This document shows positions 30,111 through 38,790 of a stretch of DNA of 64,000 bases, piece after piece. How positions within the stretch are numbered: the stretch's first letter is position 1; each line of letters starts with the position of its first letter. The translations under genes were made by a program, and so were the position numbers. The notes beneath the pieces are model-generated. The model was not told where the DNA came from. It worked only from the letters and a program-made list of their open reading frames with translations, and made no database searches. Origin of the DNA: Fredericiella sp963839515. GTDB taxonomy: Bacteria > Chloroflexota > Anaerolineae > Caldilineales > Caldilineaceae. The stretch lies in assembly GCA_963839515.1 (NCBI GenBank), contig CAWIVN010000005.1, positions 1 through 64,000 on the forward strand, in the 5' to 3' direction.

Positions 30111-33068
30111 TCACCCAATGATGCTGGCTTTGACGTAGGCATCGTGCTCGCTCAACTGCATCGGCCGTTCGCGCCTGCGCCAGGCGTAGACGGCGGCCCC
30201 TACCGCGGTCAGGCCGCCCAGCACCAGGAAATAGGTCAACAGTTCCCAGAACTGCTGCTGTGCTTCGCTCAACGGTTTGAGCAGGCGCATCGCCGGTCCC
30301 CGGCTGCGGAGGCTGAGGAGGTCCGTATCTTCCACCGCCCAGTCGACGGCGTTCTGCACGAGCCGCACGTTGTTCAGCACCTGGTCGCCCGCCAGGCTGG
30401 CCGCCAGCTCCAGCATGGCATCGTCGACAAACTCGCTGCTGCCCACGACCACCAGCCGCGCGCTGTCGGCCGCCTGCAGCAGGGGCGTGACCATCGGAAC
30501 TGGGGACGTCGCTGGAGACGTCGCTGTGCCCGTCGCCGTCAGCGGCGCGCTGCCCTCCACACCTGCACTATCACCGCCCCCTGCTTCTGCCGGCGGGTTG
30601 GGCTTGCCCGCGAAATAGCTGGAGAACGCTCCCTGCAGGCTGGCGGCCAACGGCTGTGGCCCCATGGCGCCTTCGCTGCCAAACCCGCTCTGGGGGTAGC
30701 GCGCAAAGTCCGGCTGAATGCTTGTATCGGTGCGCAGCCACGCCTTCTGGCTGGATTGCAGAAGTGTGGACCCTGTGACGGTGGGCGCAGCAGTCGTCGT
30801 GATCACGACGGGCGACGTCCAGTAGAGCACGACGTTGGGGAGGTCGCCCGTGATGCCCGCCTGCGTGTCCATGGCATTGGACCGTACGTCCACAAAGAAG
30901 GGATAGTCGAGCGCCTGGATCTCCTTGACCTGGATGCCGCTCGCGTTGCGCATGACCGGGGACGGAAACGGCTGGTTCTGCTCGTCCAGCACCAGCGTCT
31001 GCGGCACGTCCACGCCATAGTGGCGCAGTTGGTCGCCAAGTGTGCCGGTTAACGGCTGCAGCGCCAGCGCGCCGCTGAGGGGATCCTGGGCGACGGCGTA
31101 GTTGCCCGCCAGCACGACGACTGCCCCGCCGCGCATCAGAAACTGGTCGACGGCAAAACGCTGCTTATCGCTCATGTTCTGCGGCGCCACCAGCAGCAGC
31201 ACGTCTATGCCCGCAGGCGGCTGGCCGTCAGCCAGGTCGACGTCACGCAGCGCATACTCCTCCCTGAGTTGGCTGCGCAGCAGGTTGTACGACTGCAGCG
31301 GCTGTGCCGCCGGCGTCCATAGGCCGACCACCTTGAGAAACCCGGTCGCGGTCCGCAGCGCCGCTGCCTCGATGGCATCGCGCACCGCCGCCTCGCTCAT
31401 GTCGTTCTGCGGATAGATGACCTGGCCCGCGCCGCCCCCTGCAGGGCCCCCTGCCGGGCTGTCGCTCGGCTCCAGCACCATGTGCAAATAGAAGCTGTCC
31501 GTACCGAACAGGCTGGTAGGAATGGGCTGGATGCCATAGGTCTGCGCCAACGTCTGCGTCGTGACCTTGGCGCCTGCCGCGACCGGGTCGATCTGCTCAA
31601 AAACAAGCTTGCCGCCCGATTTCCGCGCCAGCTCCTCGGCCACCTGGCGGATGGTGGCAGGCGCCCCGGCCAGTTGGGGCGGCAGCGTGGCGGGCGTGGC
31701 GTACAATGTGAGCTTGAGTGGTTGTGCCTGGGCCGCCAGCACGCTGTCGATACTCTGAAAGCCATACAGCACCTTCTTCACCGCGCTGGTCAGGTCATAC
31801 TCCAGGTTGCGCAGCCGCACGGCTACCCCGCCCCCCGCCTCGTGCGCGGCGTTTTGCTCGACCTGGATCAGATCGCGGAAGTTGAGCACCACGTTCTGAT
31901 CCCCATAGCGCACGAGAATGTCAAAATAGGCGTTGATGACGGAAGCCTGGTAGCGGTCGGCCACCTGGAAGGGCGTGGGTTGAATGCCGTAGGTCTGGTT
32001 CGCCTCGGCTTCCAGCGCCGGGTCTTGCGCCGGGTCGATCACCTCGGCCGTAACCCGCCCATGGCCGGCGATGGCATACTCGCGCAGCAGATCCTCTACC
32101 TGTGGGCGTAGGGGCTCCAGCAGCGGGTGGCTCTTGCTGCTGATATAGGCGCGGATCAGCAGCGGTTCCTGTAGGCTGCTGAGCAGATCGTTGGTCGTTT
32201 GCGCCAGGGTGTACTCCTGGTGCGCCGTCGCATCCCAACGCAGCCCCGCTAACGGCGCCAGCCACAAATTGAGTACGAGCAGGTTTGCGCAGAGCAGCGC
32301 CATGCCCGTGCTCAAGTTGCGGCGATAGGGCCGCGTCGCCGCGCCTGTGCTCCAGCGTTTGCGGTCCAGCGTGAAGACAGTCAATAACAGAAAGAGCGCG
32401 CAGAGTGACAGGTAGTAGACGAGGTCGCGCAGATCGATCACCCCGCGCTCGATGCTGTCAAAGCGGCTGCCCGTGCCGGCGCCGCGCAGCAGTCCGATAG
32501 CGGGTGCCGGGGCCAGGTCCGTTACGAGCGCTGTGCCTGCCAGGTAGAGCAGCCCGCCGATCACGGCGGTGGCCAGCAGCGCCACGATCGGGCTGTCGGT
32601 CAGCGCCGACAGCCACTGCCCCAGCGCCGCATAGGCCGCCGCCAACAGCAGCGCCGCCAGGTAACCGCCGATCACCGGCCCCCAGTCCAGCGGCCCCAAC
32701 ACCCCCACCACGATCGGGATCGGCAGCGTCAGCAGCAGCGCCGCGCCCACCAGCGCCATCACGGCCAGGAACTTGCCCAGCACGACCTGCCAGGGCGCAA
32801 TCGGCAGCGTCATCAGCATTTCGATGGTGCCCGAGCGCTGCTCCTCGCTCCACTGTCGCATCGTGAGCGCCGCCACCAGGAAAATGAGCGTCAGCGGCAT
32901 CCACCGGAACAAGGGCCTGATATCGGCAATCCCGCGGGCAAAAAAACCGGAAACCCAAAAGAAAACAAACAGTGTAACGACAAGAAAAATAGTCAAGAAG
33001 ATCAAGGCGATGGACGAGCCCCAAAAGCCCTCCAACTCCTTCCGCGCAATCGTCAACGTTTTCCCCAT
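30111..33068 (-). CDS. GldF-GldG fusion: ABC-2 permease fused to extracytoplasmic GldG-like domain
   Basis: Protein of 985 residues. Residues 1-240 are a six-helix ABC-2 permease (EEQRSGTIEMLMTLPIAPWQVVLGKFLA is the typical amphipathic/linker motif). A seventh helix (MALLCANLLVLNLWLAPLAG) leads into a long GldG/IFT52-like domain (QPLLIRAYISSKSHPLLEPL; LRPQVEDLLREYA; GIDVLLLVAPQNMSDKQRFAVDQFLMRGGAVVVLAG), closed by a C-terminal helix (FWELLTYFLVLGGLTAVGAAVYAW). GldF and GldG are usually separate proteins of the GldAFG complex; here they are joined. It is preceded by the ATPase gene and followed, with overlap, by the DUF4340 gene. Substrate unknown. Confidence 0.85.
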   Translation of the reverse strand: MGKTLTIARKELEGFWGSSIALIFLTIFLVVTLFVFFWVSGFFARGIADIRPLFRWMPLTLIFLVAALTMRQWSEEQRSGTIEMLMTLPIAPWQVVLGKFLAVMALVGAALLLTLPIPIVVGVLGPLDWGPVIGGYLAALLLAAAYAALGQWLSALTDSPIVALLATAVIGGLLYLAGTALVTDLAPAPAIGLLRGAGTGSRFDSIERGVIDLRDLVYYLSLCALFLLLTVFTLDRKRWSTGAATRPYRRNLSTGMALLCANLLVLNLWLAPLAGLRWDATAHQEYTLAQTTNDLLSSLQEPLLIRAYISSKSHPLLEPLRPQVEDLLREYAIAGHGRVTAEVIDPAQDPALEAEANQTYGIQPTPFQVADRYQASVINAYFDILVRYGDQNVVLNFRDLIQVEQNAAHEAGGGVAVRLRNLEYDLTSAVKKVLYGFQSIDSVLAAQAQPLKLTLYATPATLPPQLAGAPATIRQVAEELARKSGGKLVFEQIDPVAAGAKVTTQTLAQTYGIQPIPTSLFGTDSFYLHMVLEPSDSPAGGPAGGGAGQVIYPQNDMSEAAVRDAIEAAALRTATGFLKVVGLWTPAAQPLQSYNLLRSQLREEYALRDVDLADGQPPAGIDVLLLVAPQNMSDKQRFAVDQFLMRGGAVVVLAGNYAVAQDPLSGALALQPLTGTLGDQLRHYGVDVPQTLVLDEQNQPFPSPVMRNASGIQVKEIQALDYPFFVDVRSNAMDTQAGITGDLPNVVLYWTSPVVITTTAAPTVTGSTLLQSSQKAWLRTDTSIQPDFARYPQSGFGSEGAMGPQPLAASLQGAFSSYFAGKPNPPAEAGGGDSAGVEGSAPLTATGTATSPATSPVPMVTPLLQAADSARLVVVGSSEFVDDAMLELAASLAGDQVLNNVRLVQNAVDWAVEDTDLLSLRSRGPAMRLLKPLSEAQQQFWELLTYFLVLGGLTAVGAAVYAWRRRERPMQLSEHDAYVKASIIG

Positions 33069-33107
33069 GCAAACCGATCTCTCGCCAATGACTCGTACGC
33101 CCCATGT

Positions 33108-34067
33108 CTATGCTGCCAACCGCGCAAACACATTCTCCAACGTCTTGCGGTCCGACCGCAGCTCGCGCAGCGGCCACTGCATCGTGCTCGCCAGCGCATA
33201 CACCGCCGGGCAGATGTCACTTTGCTCGTCCCCCTGGATGCGATACGCCGGATAACCGCAGTCCGACGCAATCGTCACGACATTGCGCACCCCCGGCACG
33301 GCCTTGAGCCGGCTGACAGCCTCGCGCACGGGCGAATTGAGCACCATAATGGCATCGTTGCTCGAACGCAGGTCGCTCAGCCGGGCGTCGGCTCGAATTT
33401 CGCCGTTGATCAAGATCAGCACCCGCTGGCACAGCGCCTCGACCTCGCTCAGGATGTGCGTCGAAAACAGCACGGTGCTGAACTGCGCCAGCCGCTGGAT
33501 CAAGTGGCGCATCTCCACGATCTGCGTCGGGTCCAGCCCTATCGAAGGCTCGTCCAGGATCAGCAGCCGCGGGCGGTGCACGATGGCCTGCGCCAGCCCG
33601 ACGCGCTGCCGAAAACCCTTGCTGAGCTGGGCGATCGGCTGCGTCAGCCGGTCCTGCAGCCCCGTGGCATAGATCGCCTGCGACAGCCGCTCGCGCCGGT
33701 CCGCCGTGGGAATGCCGCGCAGCTCGGCGATCATGTTCAGATAGCCCTGTACCGACAGTTCAGGATACAGCGGCGCGTTCTCAGGCAGGTAGCCGATGCA
33801 CGCCTGCGCCGCCCGCGGCTCCGCCACCACGTCGATCCCCTCCACCACCACCGTGCCTTCGTCAGGCTGCAGATAGCCGGTAAGAATCTTGAGCAGCGTC
33901 GTCTTCCCGGCCCCATTCGGTCCCAGCAGCCCGACAATTTCCCCGCTCCCAATAGTCAGGGACACATTCCGCAGCGCCGGCTGCGCCGAATCCCCCCGTC
34001 CCCGGTAGGTCTTGCACACCCCGCTGAGTTCGATCATCTCGTGTGTAATGCCAGGTGCTGTGTTCAT
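33108..34067 (-). CDS. ABC transporter ATP-binding protein, GldA/NatA type
   Basis: Protein of 319 residues from ATG 34067 with GGAGGAGAGG upstream. Walker A LLGPNGAGKTTLLKIL, signature LSKGFRQRVGLAQA, Walker B LLILDEPSIGLDP, and H-loop FSTHIL. The C-terminal 90 residues form the regulatory extension typical of GldA-like ATPases. It should drive the adjacent GldF-GldG fusion. Same strand and closely spaced within the ABC operon. Confidence 0.9.
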   Translation of the reverse strand: MNTAPGITHEMIELSGVCKTYRGRGDSAQPALRNVSLTIGSGEIVGLLGPNGAGKTTLLKILTGYLQPDEGTVVVEGIDVVAEPRAAQACIGYLPENAPLYPELSVQGYLNMIAELRGIPTADRRERLSQAIYATGLQDRLTQPIAQLSKGFRQRVGLAQAIVHRPRLLILDEPSIGLDPTQIVEMRHLIQRLAQFSTVLFSTHILSEVEALCQRVLILINGEIRADARLSDLRSSNDAIMVLNSPVREAVSRLKAVPGVRNVVTIASDCGYPAYRIQGDEQSDICPAVYALASTMQWPLRELRSDRKTLENVFARLAA

Positions 34068-34080
34068 GACCTCTCCTCCA

Positions 34081-34116
34081 AGCCTCACCCTTCCCGGAAG
34101 CCTCACCCTTCCCGGA
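34081..34116. repeat. 18-bp direct repeat, two copies
   Basis: AGCCTCACCCTTCCCGGA occurs twice head to tail, followed by a third partial copy (AGCCTG), in the 79-nt gap between the permease and the ATPase genes. Confidence 0.75.
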
Positions 34117-34146
34117 AGCCTGCACGTATCCGTGCCGGCTGCCAGT

Positions 34147-35169
34147 CTACGCTCGTATCTCCTGCCGCTGGAACAACAGGTACGCCAACGCGAACAGCAA
34201 AATCGTCGCCGCAATCAACCCGGTCAGCTGCGGCCAGATCAGCAGCACGCTCTCCCCCAGCGGCAGCGGCGCCCCCATGATGGCGCCCGCCATCTGGCTG
34301 GGCAGCAGCAGGCCGAACGAACGCACCGCCGGGTTGAGCATCCCGATCGTCGCCTCCACGTACAGCGTGTTCGGCGAGATGCGCGCCAGGTTGCGCTCGA
34401 GGTCGGCGGCGGCAATCAACTGCTGCGCGCTCTCAAACTGCGCCGGGCTCAAGGCCTGTGTCGCCAGCCCCACGATGATCCCCCAGAAGAAGGTAAACAC
34501 GATCCACACCGCAATCGCCGCCAGCGCCGCCGTGGCCGGTTGGCGGAACACGGTCGAAAAGACCATGCCCAGCGCCAACCAGATCCCGCCGTAGAAGATG
34601 GTCGCCACCAGGAAGACCAGCGCCCGCGCCGTTTCCTCGCCGCTGGGCGGCAGCCCCAATCCAAAGATGCCCATCCCGATGATCAGCAGCCAGATGGCGG
34701 TCAGCACCAGCGCCAGCGTAAAGAAACCGGCCAGGAACTTGCCCAGCAGCAGCGCATCGCGGTAGATCGGCTGCGCCAGCACGCGCGACAGCGTACGCCG
34801 GTTAAACTCGCCGTTGATGGCATCAAACGAAAGCCCGATGGCGATCAGCGGCACCAGAAAGCTCAGAAAGCCGACAAACGCCGGCAGCGGGTCACGCGCC
34901 GTCGTAAACAGCCGCAGAAACAGGAACGGATCGTCAGGCGCCGCACTGCGGATCTCCTGCAGCGCCCCCCACACGGTACCCACGGCCGTCAACACGATCA
35001 GTAGCTCCAGGATCAACATGCGCACGCTGGTCAGGTGATCGGCCATGTCCTTGGCCACCACCGCCCACAGCCCCGTCCACGGCGATCCTTCACGCGTCGT
35101 GCGCTCCAGGCTCCCTTGGGGGCTCGTCTGCGGCGCCGCGCCGATGGTTCGGTCAAGCGTTTGCGCCAT
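34147..35169 (-). CDS. ABC-2 type transporter permease
   Basis: Protein of 340 residues with AGGAGG before ATG 35169. After a cytoplasmic N-terminus come six helices typical of ABC-2 permeases (MLILELLIVLTAVGTVWGAL; FLSFLVPLIAIGLSFDAINGE; NRRTLSRVLAQPIYRDALLLGKFLAGF is the conserved coupling segment). A large extracytoplasmic loop (AQFESAQQLIAAADLERNL) lies between helices 5 and 6. The start overlaps the end of the upstream ATPase gene by 17 nt, indicating coupled translation. NosY-like partner of the ATPase at 35153-36220. Confidence 0.88.
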   Translation of the reverse strand: MAQTLDRTIGAAPQTSPQGSLERTTREGSPWTGLWAVVAKDMADHLTSVRMLILELLIVLTAVGTVWGALQEIRSAAPDDPFLFLRLFTTARDPLPAFVGFLSFLVPLIAIGLSFDAINGEFNRRTLSRVLAQPIYRDALLLGKFLAGFFTLALVLTAIWLLIIGMGIFGLGLPPSGEETARALVFLVATIFYGGIWLALGMVFSTVFRQPATAALAAIAVWIVFTFFWGIIVGLATQALSPAQFESAQQLIAAADLERNLARISPNTLYVEATIGMLNPAVRSFGLLLPSQMAGAIMGAPLPLGESVLLIWPQLTGLIAATILLFALAYLLFQRQEIRA

Positions 35170-36220
35170 GGCTCACCTCCTGAAAGTAACGGCTGTAGAT
35201 CTCGTCCAGGCTCGGCGCTTCCACGTCCAGCCCATACAGGTGGCCTCCCGCATTGACGACCGCCGCCGCCGCCTCGGCGCGCAAATCACGCTTGCCTATC
35301 ACGAGGTAGCGGTCCTCGCCCGTGCGCTGGACCTCCTGCACCCCCGGCACCTGGAGCAGCGCGCCGATCAGCGCCGCCCCGTCACCGCCGCCATGCGCGG
35401 CCGTGCCATCGGTATCGGCAGTAGCGGCGTAGGCGGCGCCCGCGCGGGTGGCGCCGCCTACGCGGTTGGCAGCGTCTACGTCGCCCACGGCACGGGTCAC
35501 GCTCGTCGCCTGCACATGGATGCGATAGCCGCCGCCCAGGACTTGTTGCGCCAGTTCGGGTACGGCTCCCACCAGTTGCAGTTTGCCCCTGGCGAACAGC
35601 CCAACCCGGTTGCATACCGACTGCACCTGGTGCAGCAAGTGGGAAGATAGCATCAAGGTAATCCCCTCATGGCCCAGTTCCACGATCAGCTGCAGAAACT
35701 GGCGCGCCGCCTCCGGGTCAAGCCCCAGGGTCGGTTCGTCCATGATGATTAGCTGCGGCCGTTTGATCAGCAGGTCGGCCACCCCCAGCCGCTGCCGCAT
35801 GCCGCGCGAGAAGGTGCGCACCGGCCGATCGATCACGTCGCTGAGACCCATCCGCGCGATGGCCTCTTCGATCCGCGCCGTGGCCTCCTTGCGCGGCAGG
35901 CCGTTGAGCCGCGCAATATAGGTCAGGTTCTCGCGCGCCGTCAGCTCGTCATAAAAACCCACGGCATCGGGCAGGTAGCCCACCCGCGCCTTCACGCTCA
36001 GCGGCTGCCGCGTCGGGTCGTAGCCCAATACCCGTACGCTGCCGCTGGAGGGCTCGGTCAGCCCCAACAACATCAGGATCGTCGTGGTCTTGCCCGCGCC
36101 GTTGGGACCCAAGAGTCCAAATATCTCGCCGCGTTCGATCGTCAGGTTCAGGTTGTCGACCGCCACAAAGCTGCCGTAGCGCTTGGTCAACCCCCGTGCC
36201 TCCAGTACGATGTCAGCCAT
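35153..36220 (-). CDS. ABC transporter ATP-binding protein, NosF/CcmA type
   Basis: Protein of 355 residues from ATG 36220 with GGGGAGG upstream. Walker A LLGPNGAGKTTTILML, signature FSRGMRQRLGVADL, Walker B LIIMDEPTLGLDP, H-loop LSSHLL. The C-terminal part holds an Ala/Gly/Thr-rich insert (about residues 255-300, TRAGAAYAATADTDGTAAHG) of low complexity inside the regulatory domain, which is unusual. Pairs with the overlapping permease. Confidence 0.88.
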   Translation of the reverse strand: MADIVLEARGLTKRYGSFVAVDNLNLTIERGEIFGLLGPNGAGKTTTILMLLGLTEPSSGSVRVLGYDPTRQPLSVKARVGYLPDAVGFYDELTARENLTYIARLNGLPRKEATARIEEAIARMGLSDVIDRPVRTFSRGMRQRLGVADLLIKRPQLIIMDEPTLGLDPEAARQFLQLIVELGHEGITLMLSSHLLHQVQSVCNRVGLFARGKLQLVGAVPELAQQVLGGGYRIHVQATSVTRAVGDVDAANRVGGATRAGAAYAATADTDGTAAHGGGDGAALIGALLQVPGVQEVQRTGEDRYLVIGKRDLRAEAAAAVVNAGGHLYGLDVEAPSLDEIYSRYFQEVSHGANA

Positions 36221-36260
36221 AAACGCCTCCCCATCCTGGCTCTCGCCTTGTGTGGCTCTG

Positions 36261-37493
36261 CTAACGGCGTCCAAAGCGGCTGACAACCACGCCCACGGCC
36301 GCCACGGCCAGGGCGATCAGGCCCACGCCCACGATGCCCCACATGGTGGAGGTCGTCACCGTGATGCGCAGGTCCACATTCTTGGCCGAGCCGTCGGCCG
36401 GGCGCGCGCTCACGCTGACCACATAGTCGCCCGCCACCGCCTTGTCAGAAGGTGCAATGTTGGCCGTCACTTCCACCTGCTGCCCCGGCTGGATCTCGGC
36501 AATTTCCTTGGGGTCTACGGTAGCCGTCCAGCCGTTGGGCGCCGTGGCGCTGACGCTGATGTTGCGTGCCGGCGCACTGCCCGGGTTGGCGACGATGATC
36601 TTAAATGGCGTGGTCTTGCCCGCCACCGCCTCGCCCGACAGCCGCCCGTCGGGCGTGCTGGCGACGATCTCCGCCGTGCCCACGACCTCTGCGCTCAGCG
36701 GCAGCTCGGCCACAGCCTCACCTCCCTGCGCCCGCACCTTTAAGGGGTAGGCGCCCGAGGCGACATTGTCCAGCGACGCCGCCTGCACCGACACATGCTT
36801 CGCTTCGCCGGCTGCCAGCGGCACGCTCGTTACGTCCTGGCCGTTGAGCGAAAAGCTGATGTTAAAGCCCGGCGTGGCGTCGGCGCTGAGGTCGACGGTC
36901 AAATCTTCGTCGCCCTCATTCTTCAGATTGGCGTCATAGCGGAAGGTGCTGCCCGGCTTGCTGCGCAGTGTGGGCAGTTCCGTCGTGAGCGACAGCTTGG
37001 GCGGCAGCTTCTCCTGCACCGTCAGCCGCAGCGGCAGGGTCGAGCTCTGGTCGCCGCTCTTGGCCGTCACGTCAAACGCAGCCAGCCCCGCCTGGGCGTC
37101 GGCCGGCGTCTCCACCCGCAGCTCGACCGCGGCGTCGTTGACGCCGTCGACATAGACCGAACTGACGATCCGCCCGCCCCCGCGGAAGCTGAGCGGCCAC
37201 CCTTGCGGCGCATTCGGCAGGCTCAGTTCGACGATGCCGGGCGTACTCGAACGCACCTTGAGCGGGATCGTCGCCGTCTCGCCAATGCCGACAACTTGCG
37301 CCGGGTAATTCGTAAAAATGGTCAGTGGAACGGGAACAGCGGGCGGTGCTGTGGCAGGTGCCACTGCGGCAGATGGCGTCGTGGCGGGTGCAGGGTTGCC
37401 GGCGGGTGCCGTCGCCTGTGCATACACCGTCAGCGGCGTCGTCAAGATGGCGAGAGTACTAATCACCAGCAAAACGAACCGGGACTTGCGCAT
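36261..37493 (-). CDS. NEW3-domain membrane-anchored surface protein, first gene of ABC operon
   Basis: Protein of 410 residues: signal peptide (FVLLVISTLAILTTPLTVYAQA), a Pro/Ala linker, then three Ig-like NEW3/NPCBM-associated domains (FTNYPAQVVGIGETATIPL; PKLSLTTELPTLRSKPGSTFRYDANLKNEG; FKIIVANPGSAPARNISVSATAPNGW) and a C-terminal helix (MWGIVGVGLIALAVAAVGVVV) ending in SRFGRR. It is thus exposed outside and anchored at the C-terminus. First of six genes on this strand. NEW3 proteins next to NosF/NosY-like transporters are common in Chloroflexota; a substrate-delivery or scaffold role is inferred. Confidence 0.8.
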   Translation of the reverse strand: MRKSRFVLLVISTLAILTTPLTVYAQATAPAGNPAPATTPSAAVAPATAPPAVPVPLTIFTNYPAQVVGIGETATIPLKVRSSTPGIVELSLPNAPQGWPLSFRGGGRIVSSVYVDGVNDAAVELRVETPADAQAGLAAFDVTAKSGDQSSTLPLRLTVQEKLPPKLSLTTELPTLRSKPGSTFRYDANLKNEGDEDLTVDLSADATPGFNISFSLNGQDVTSVPLAAGEAKHVSVQAASLDNVASGAYPLKVRAQGGEAVAELPLSAEVVGTAEIVASTPDGRLSGEAVAGKTTPFKIIVANPGSAPARNISVSATAPNGWTATVDPKEIAEIQPGQQVEVTANIAPSDKAVAGDYVVSVSARPADGSAKNVDLRITVTTSTMWGIVGVGLIALAVAAVGVVVSRFGRR

Positions 37494-37579
37494 ACAAGAC
37501 TCCTACTTCTAAGTTGCTCCTATAATGTCTGAACGCTAGATCGAGTTTCGTCGTTGAAACAGGGGTCCATCCGCGGGAA

Positions 37580-37616
37580 GGGGCCCACAACTGAACCAAT
37601 GCCAGTTGTAGGCCCC
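37580..37616. terminator. Strong hairpin between ABC operon and pseudogene region
   Basis: GGGGCCCACAACTG and CAGTTGTAGGCCCC form a near-perfect 14-bp stem with a 9-nt loop. No T run follows on either side, so termination is uncertain; it may be a structured leader or a repeat. Confidence 0.45.
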
Positions 37617-37679
37617 GCAACTTGGAAGTGGATGAAACAAACCTAAGGAACAGATGAATTGTCCCTGCGCTTAGTCTTC

Positions 37680-38790
37680 ACGGTGGCCTTCCGTCGTTCT
37701 CTCCGGCGCACGCCGGTTCACCGCAATAAGCTTCAAGTTCAATATTGTCAGCAAAAAAGGAACTTACAAGCTCTAAGACCTCACGCTGACGGAAGACAAC
37801 GGCACTAAAGGCAACACTGCAGATGACTTTGCAGTAACATGGAAGGAATGAAAAAACTGGACGGTAAGAGCGATGCAATTGACCTGGCATATGGCACATC
37901 TGCTACTGGATCGGAGGTCATCACTTTCAGAGTTGCAGGCGAGATCACAAACATCGCCAGGAAAGTGGCAACAACGGCCTTAACGGCGGCAACGAGAAGG
38001 TGCTGACGGATTCAGATACGGCCACAGTCAGCGTCGCGGGTGTACAAAACAGCGACACGGTAGCAAATGCCGACAGTGCGACTACGGCCGAGGATACTGC
38101 TGTTACGATCAAAGTGGATGGCAACGACAGCGATGTAGACGGCAACCTGGTGCGGTCAAGTGTCAGCATTATCGACACTAGAGGCAACGGCTCGGTCAAG
38201 GTAAATGGCGACGGCACGGTCACCTATACGCGCTACTCGGACTTCAACGGTACAGACAAGTTTACTACTGCATCTGTGACGCGGAAGGCAAGGTACTCTG
38301 TGCGAGTGCGGTGGTGACGGTGAACGTGACGGCGGTGAACGATGCGCGGGTGGCAGTGGACGACAGCGGCACGACGACTGAAGACATGCCGGTGACGGTC
38401 AAGGTGCTGTCGAATGACAGCGATGTGGATGGCGACACGCTGGCGGTCACGGGTGTGACGCAGCCTGCGCATGGCACGGTCGTGGTAAATCCCGACGGCA
38501 GCGTGACCTACATGCCTGCGCGGAACTACAACGGCCCGGACCAGTTCAGCTACCAGGTCAGCGACGGCAAGGGCGGCACGGACACGGCCGTGGTGGACAT
38601 CGTCGTCACGCCGGTCAACGACGCACCAGTGGCGAATCCCGATGCCGCCACGGTGGCGGAAGATACCGCCGCAGTCATCAACATCCTGGGCAACGACAGC
38701 GACCCGGATGGCGATAAGCTCACGCTGGACAGCGTGTCGCAGCGCGAGTACGTATTAATGGTGCAGAACATGAGAGGAAAGTAAGCAGAG
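37680..38790 (+). pseudogene. Remnant of a cadherin/VCBS-like repeat surface protein
   Basis: Several frames carry pieces of tandem bacterial cadherin/VCBS-like domains: DSDTATVSVAGVQNSD, then EDTAVTIKVDGNDSDVDGN, and in a second frame VNDARVAVDDSGTTTEDMPV, PDGSVTYMPARNYNGPDQFS and VNDAPVANPDAATVAEDTA. The domain unit is about 95 residues with ND-A-P-VA-D and a-NDSD-DGD calcium-site-like motifs. No start codon with ribosome site and no signal peptide remain, and at least three frameshifts are present. The last domain fades out after LTLDSVSQ at about 38745, where the sequence becomes poor in cytosine. The intact parent would have been a large secreted adhesin-like protein. Confidence 0.7.
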
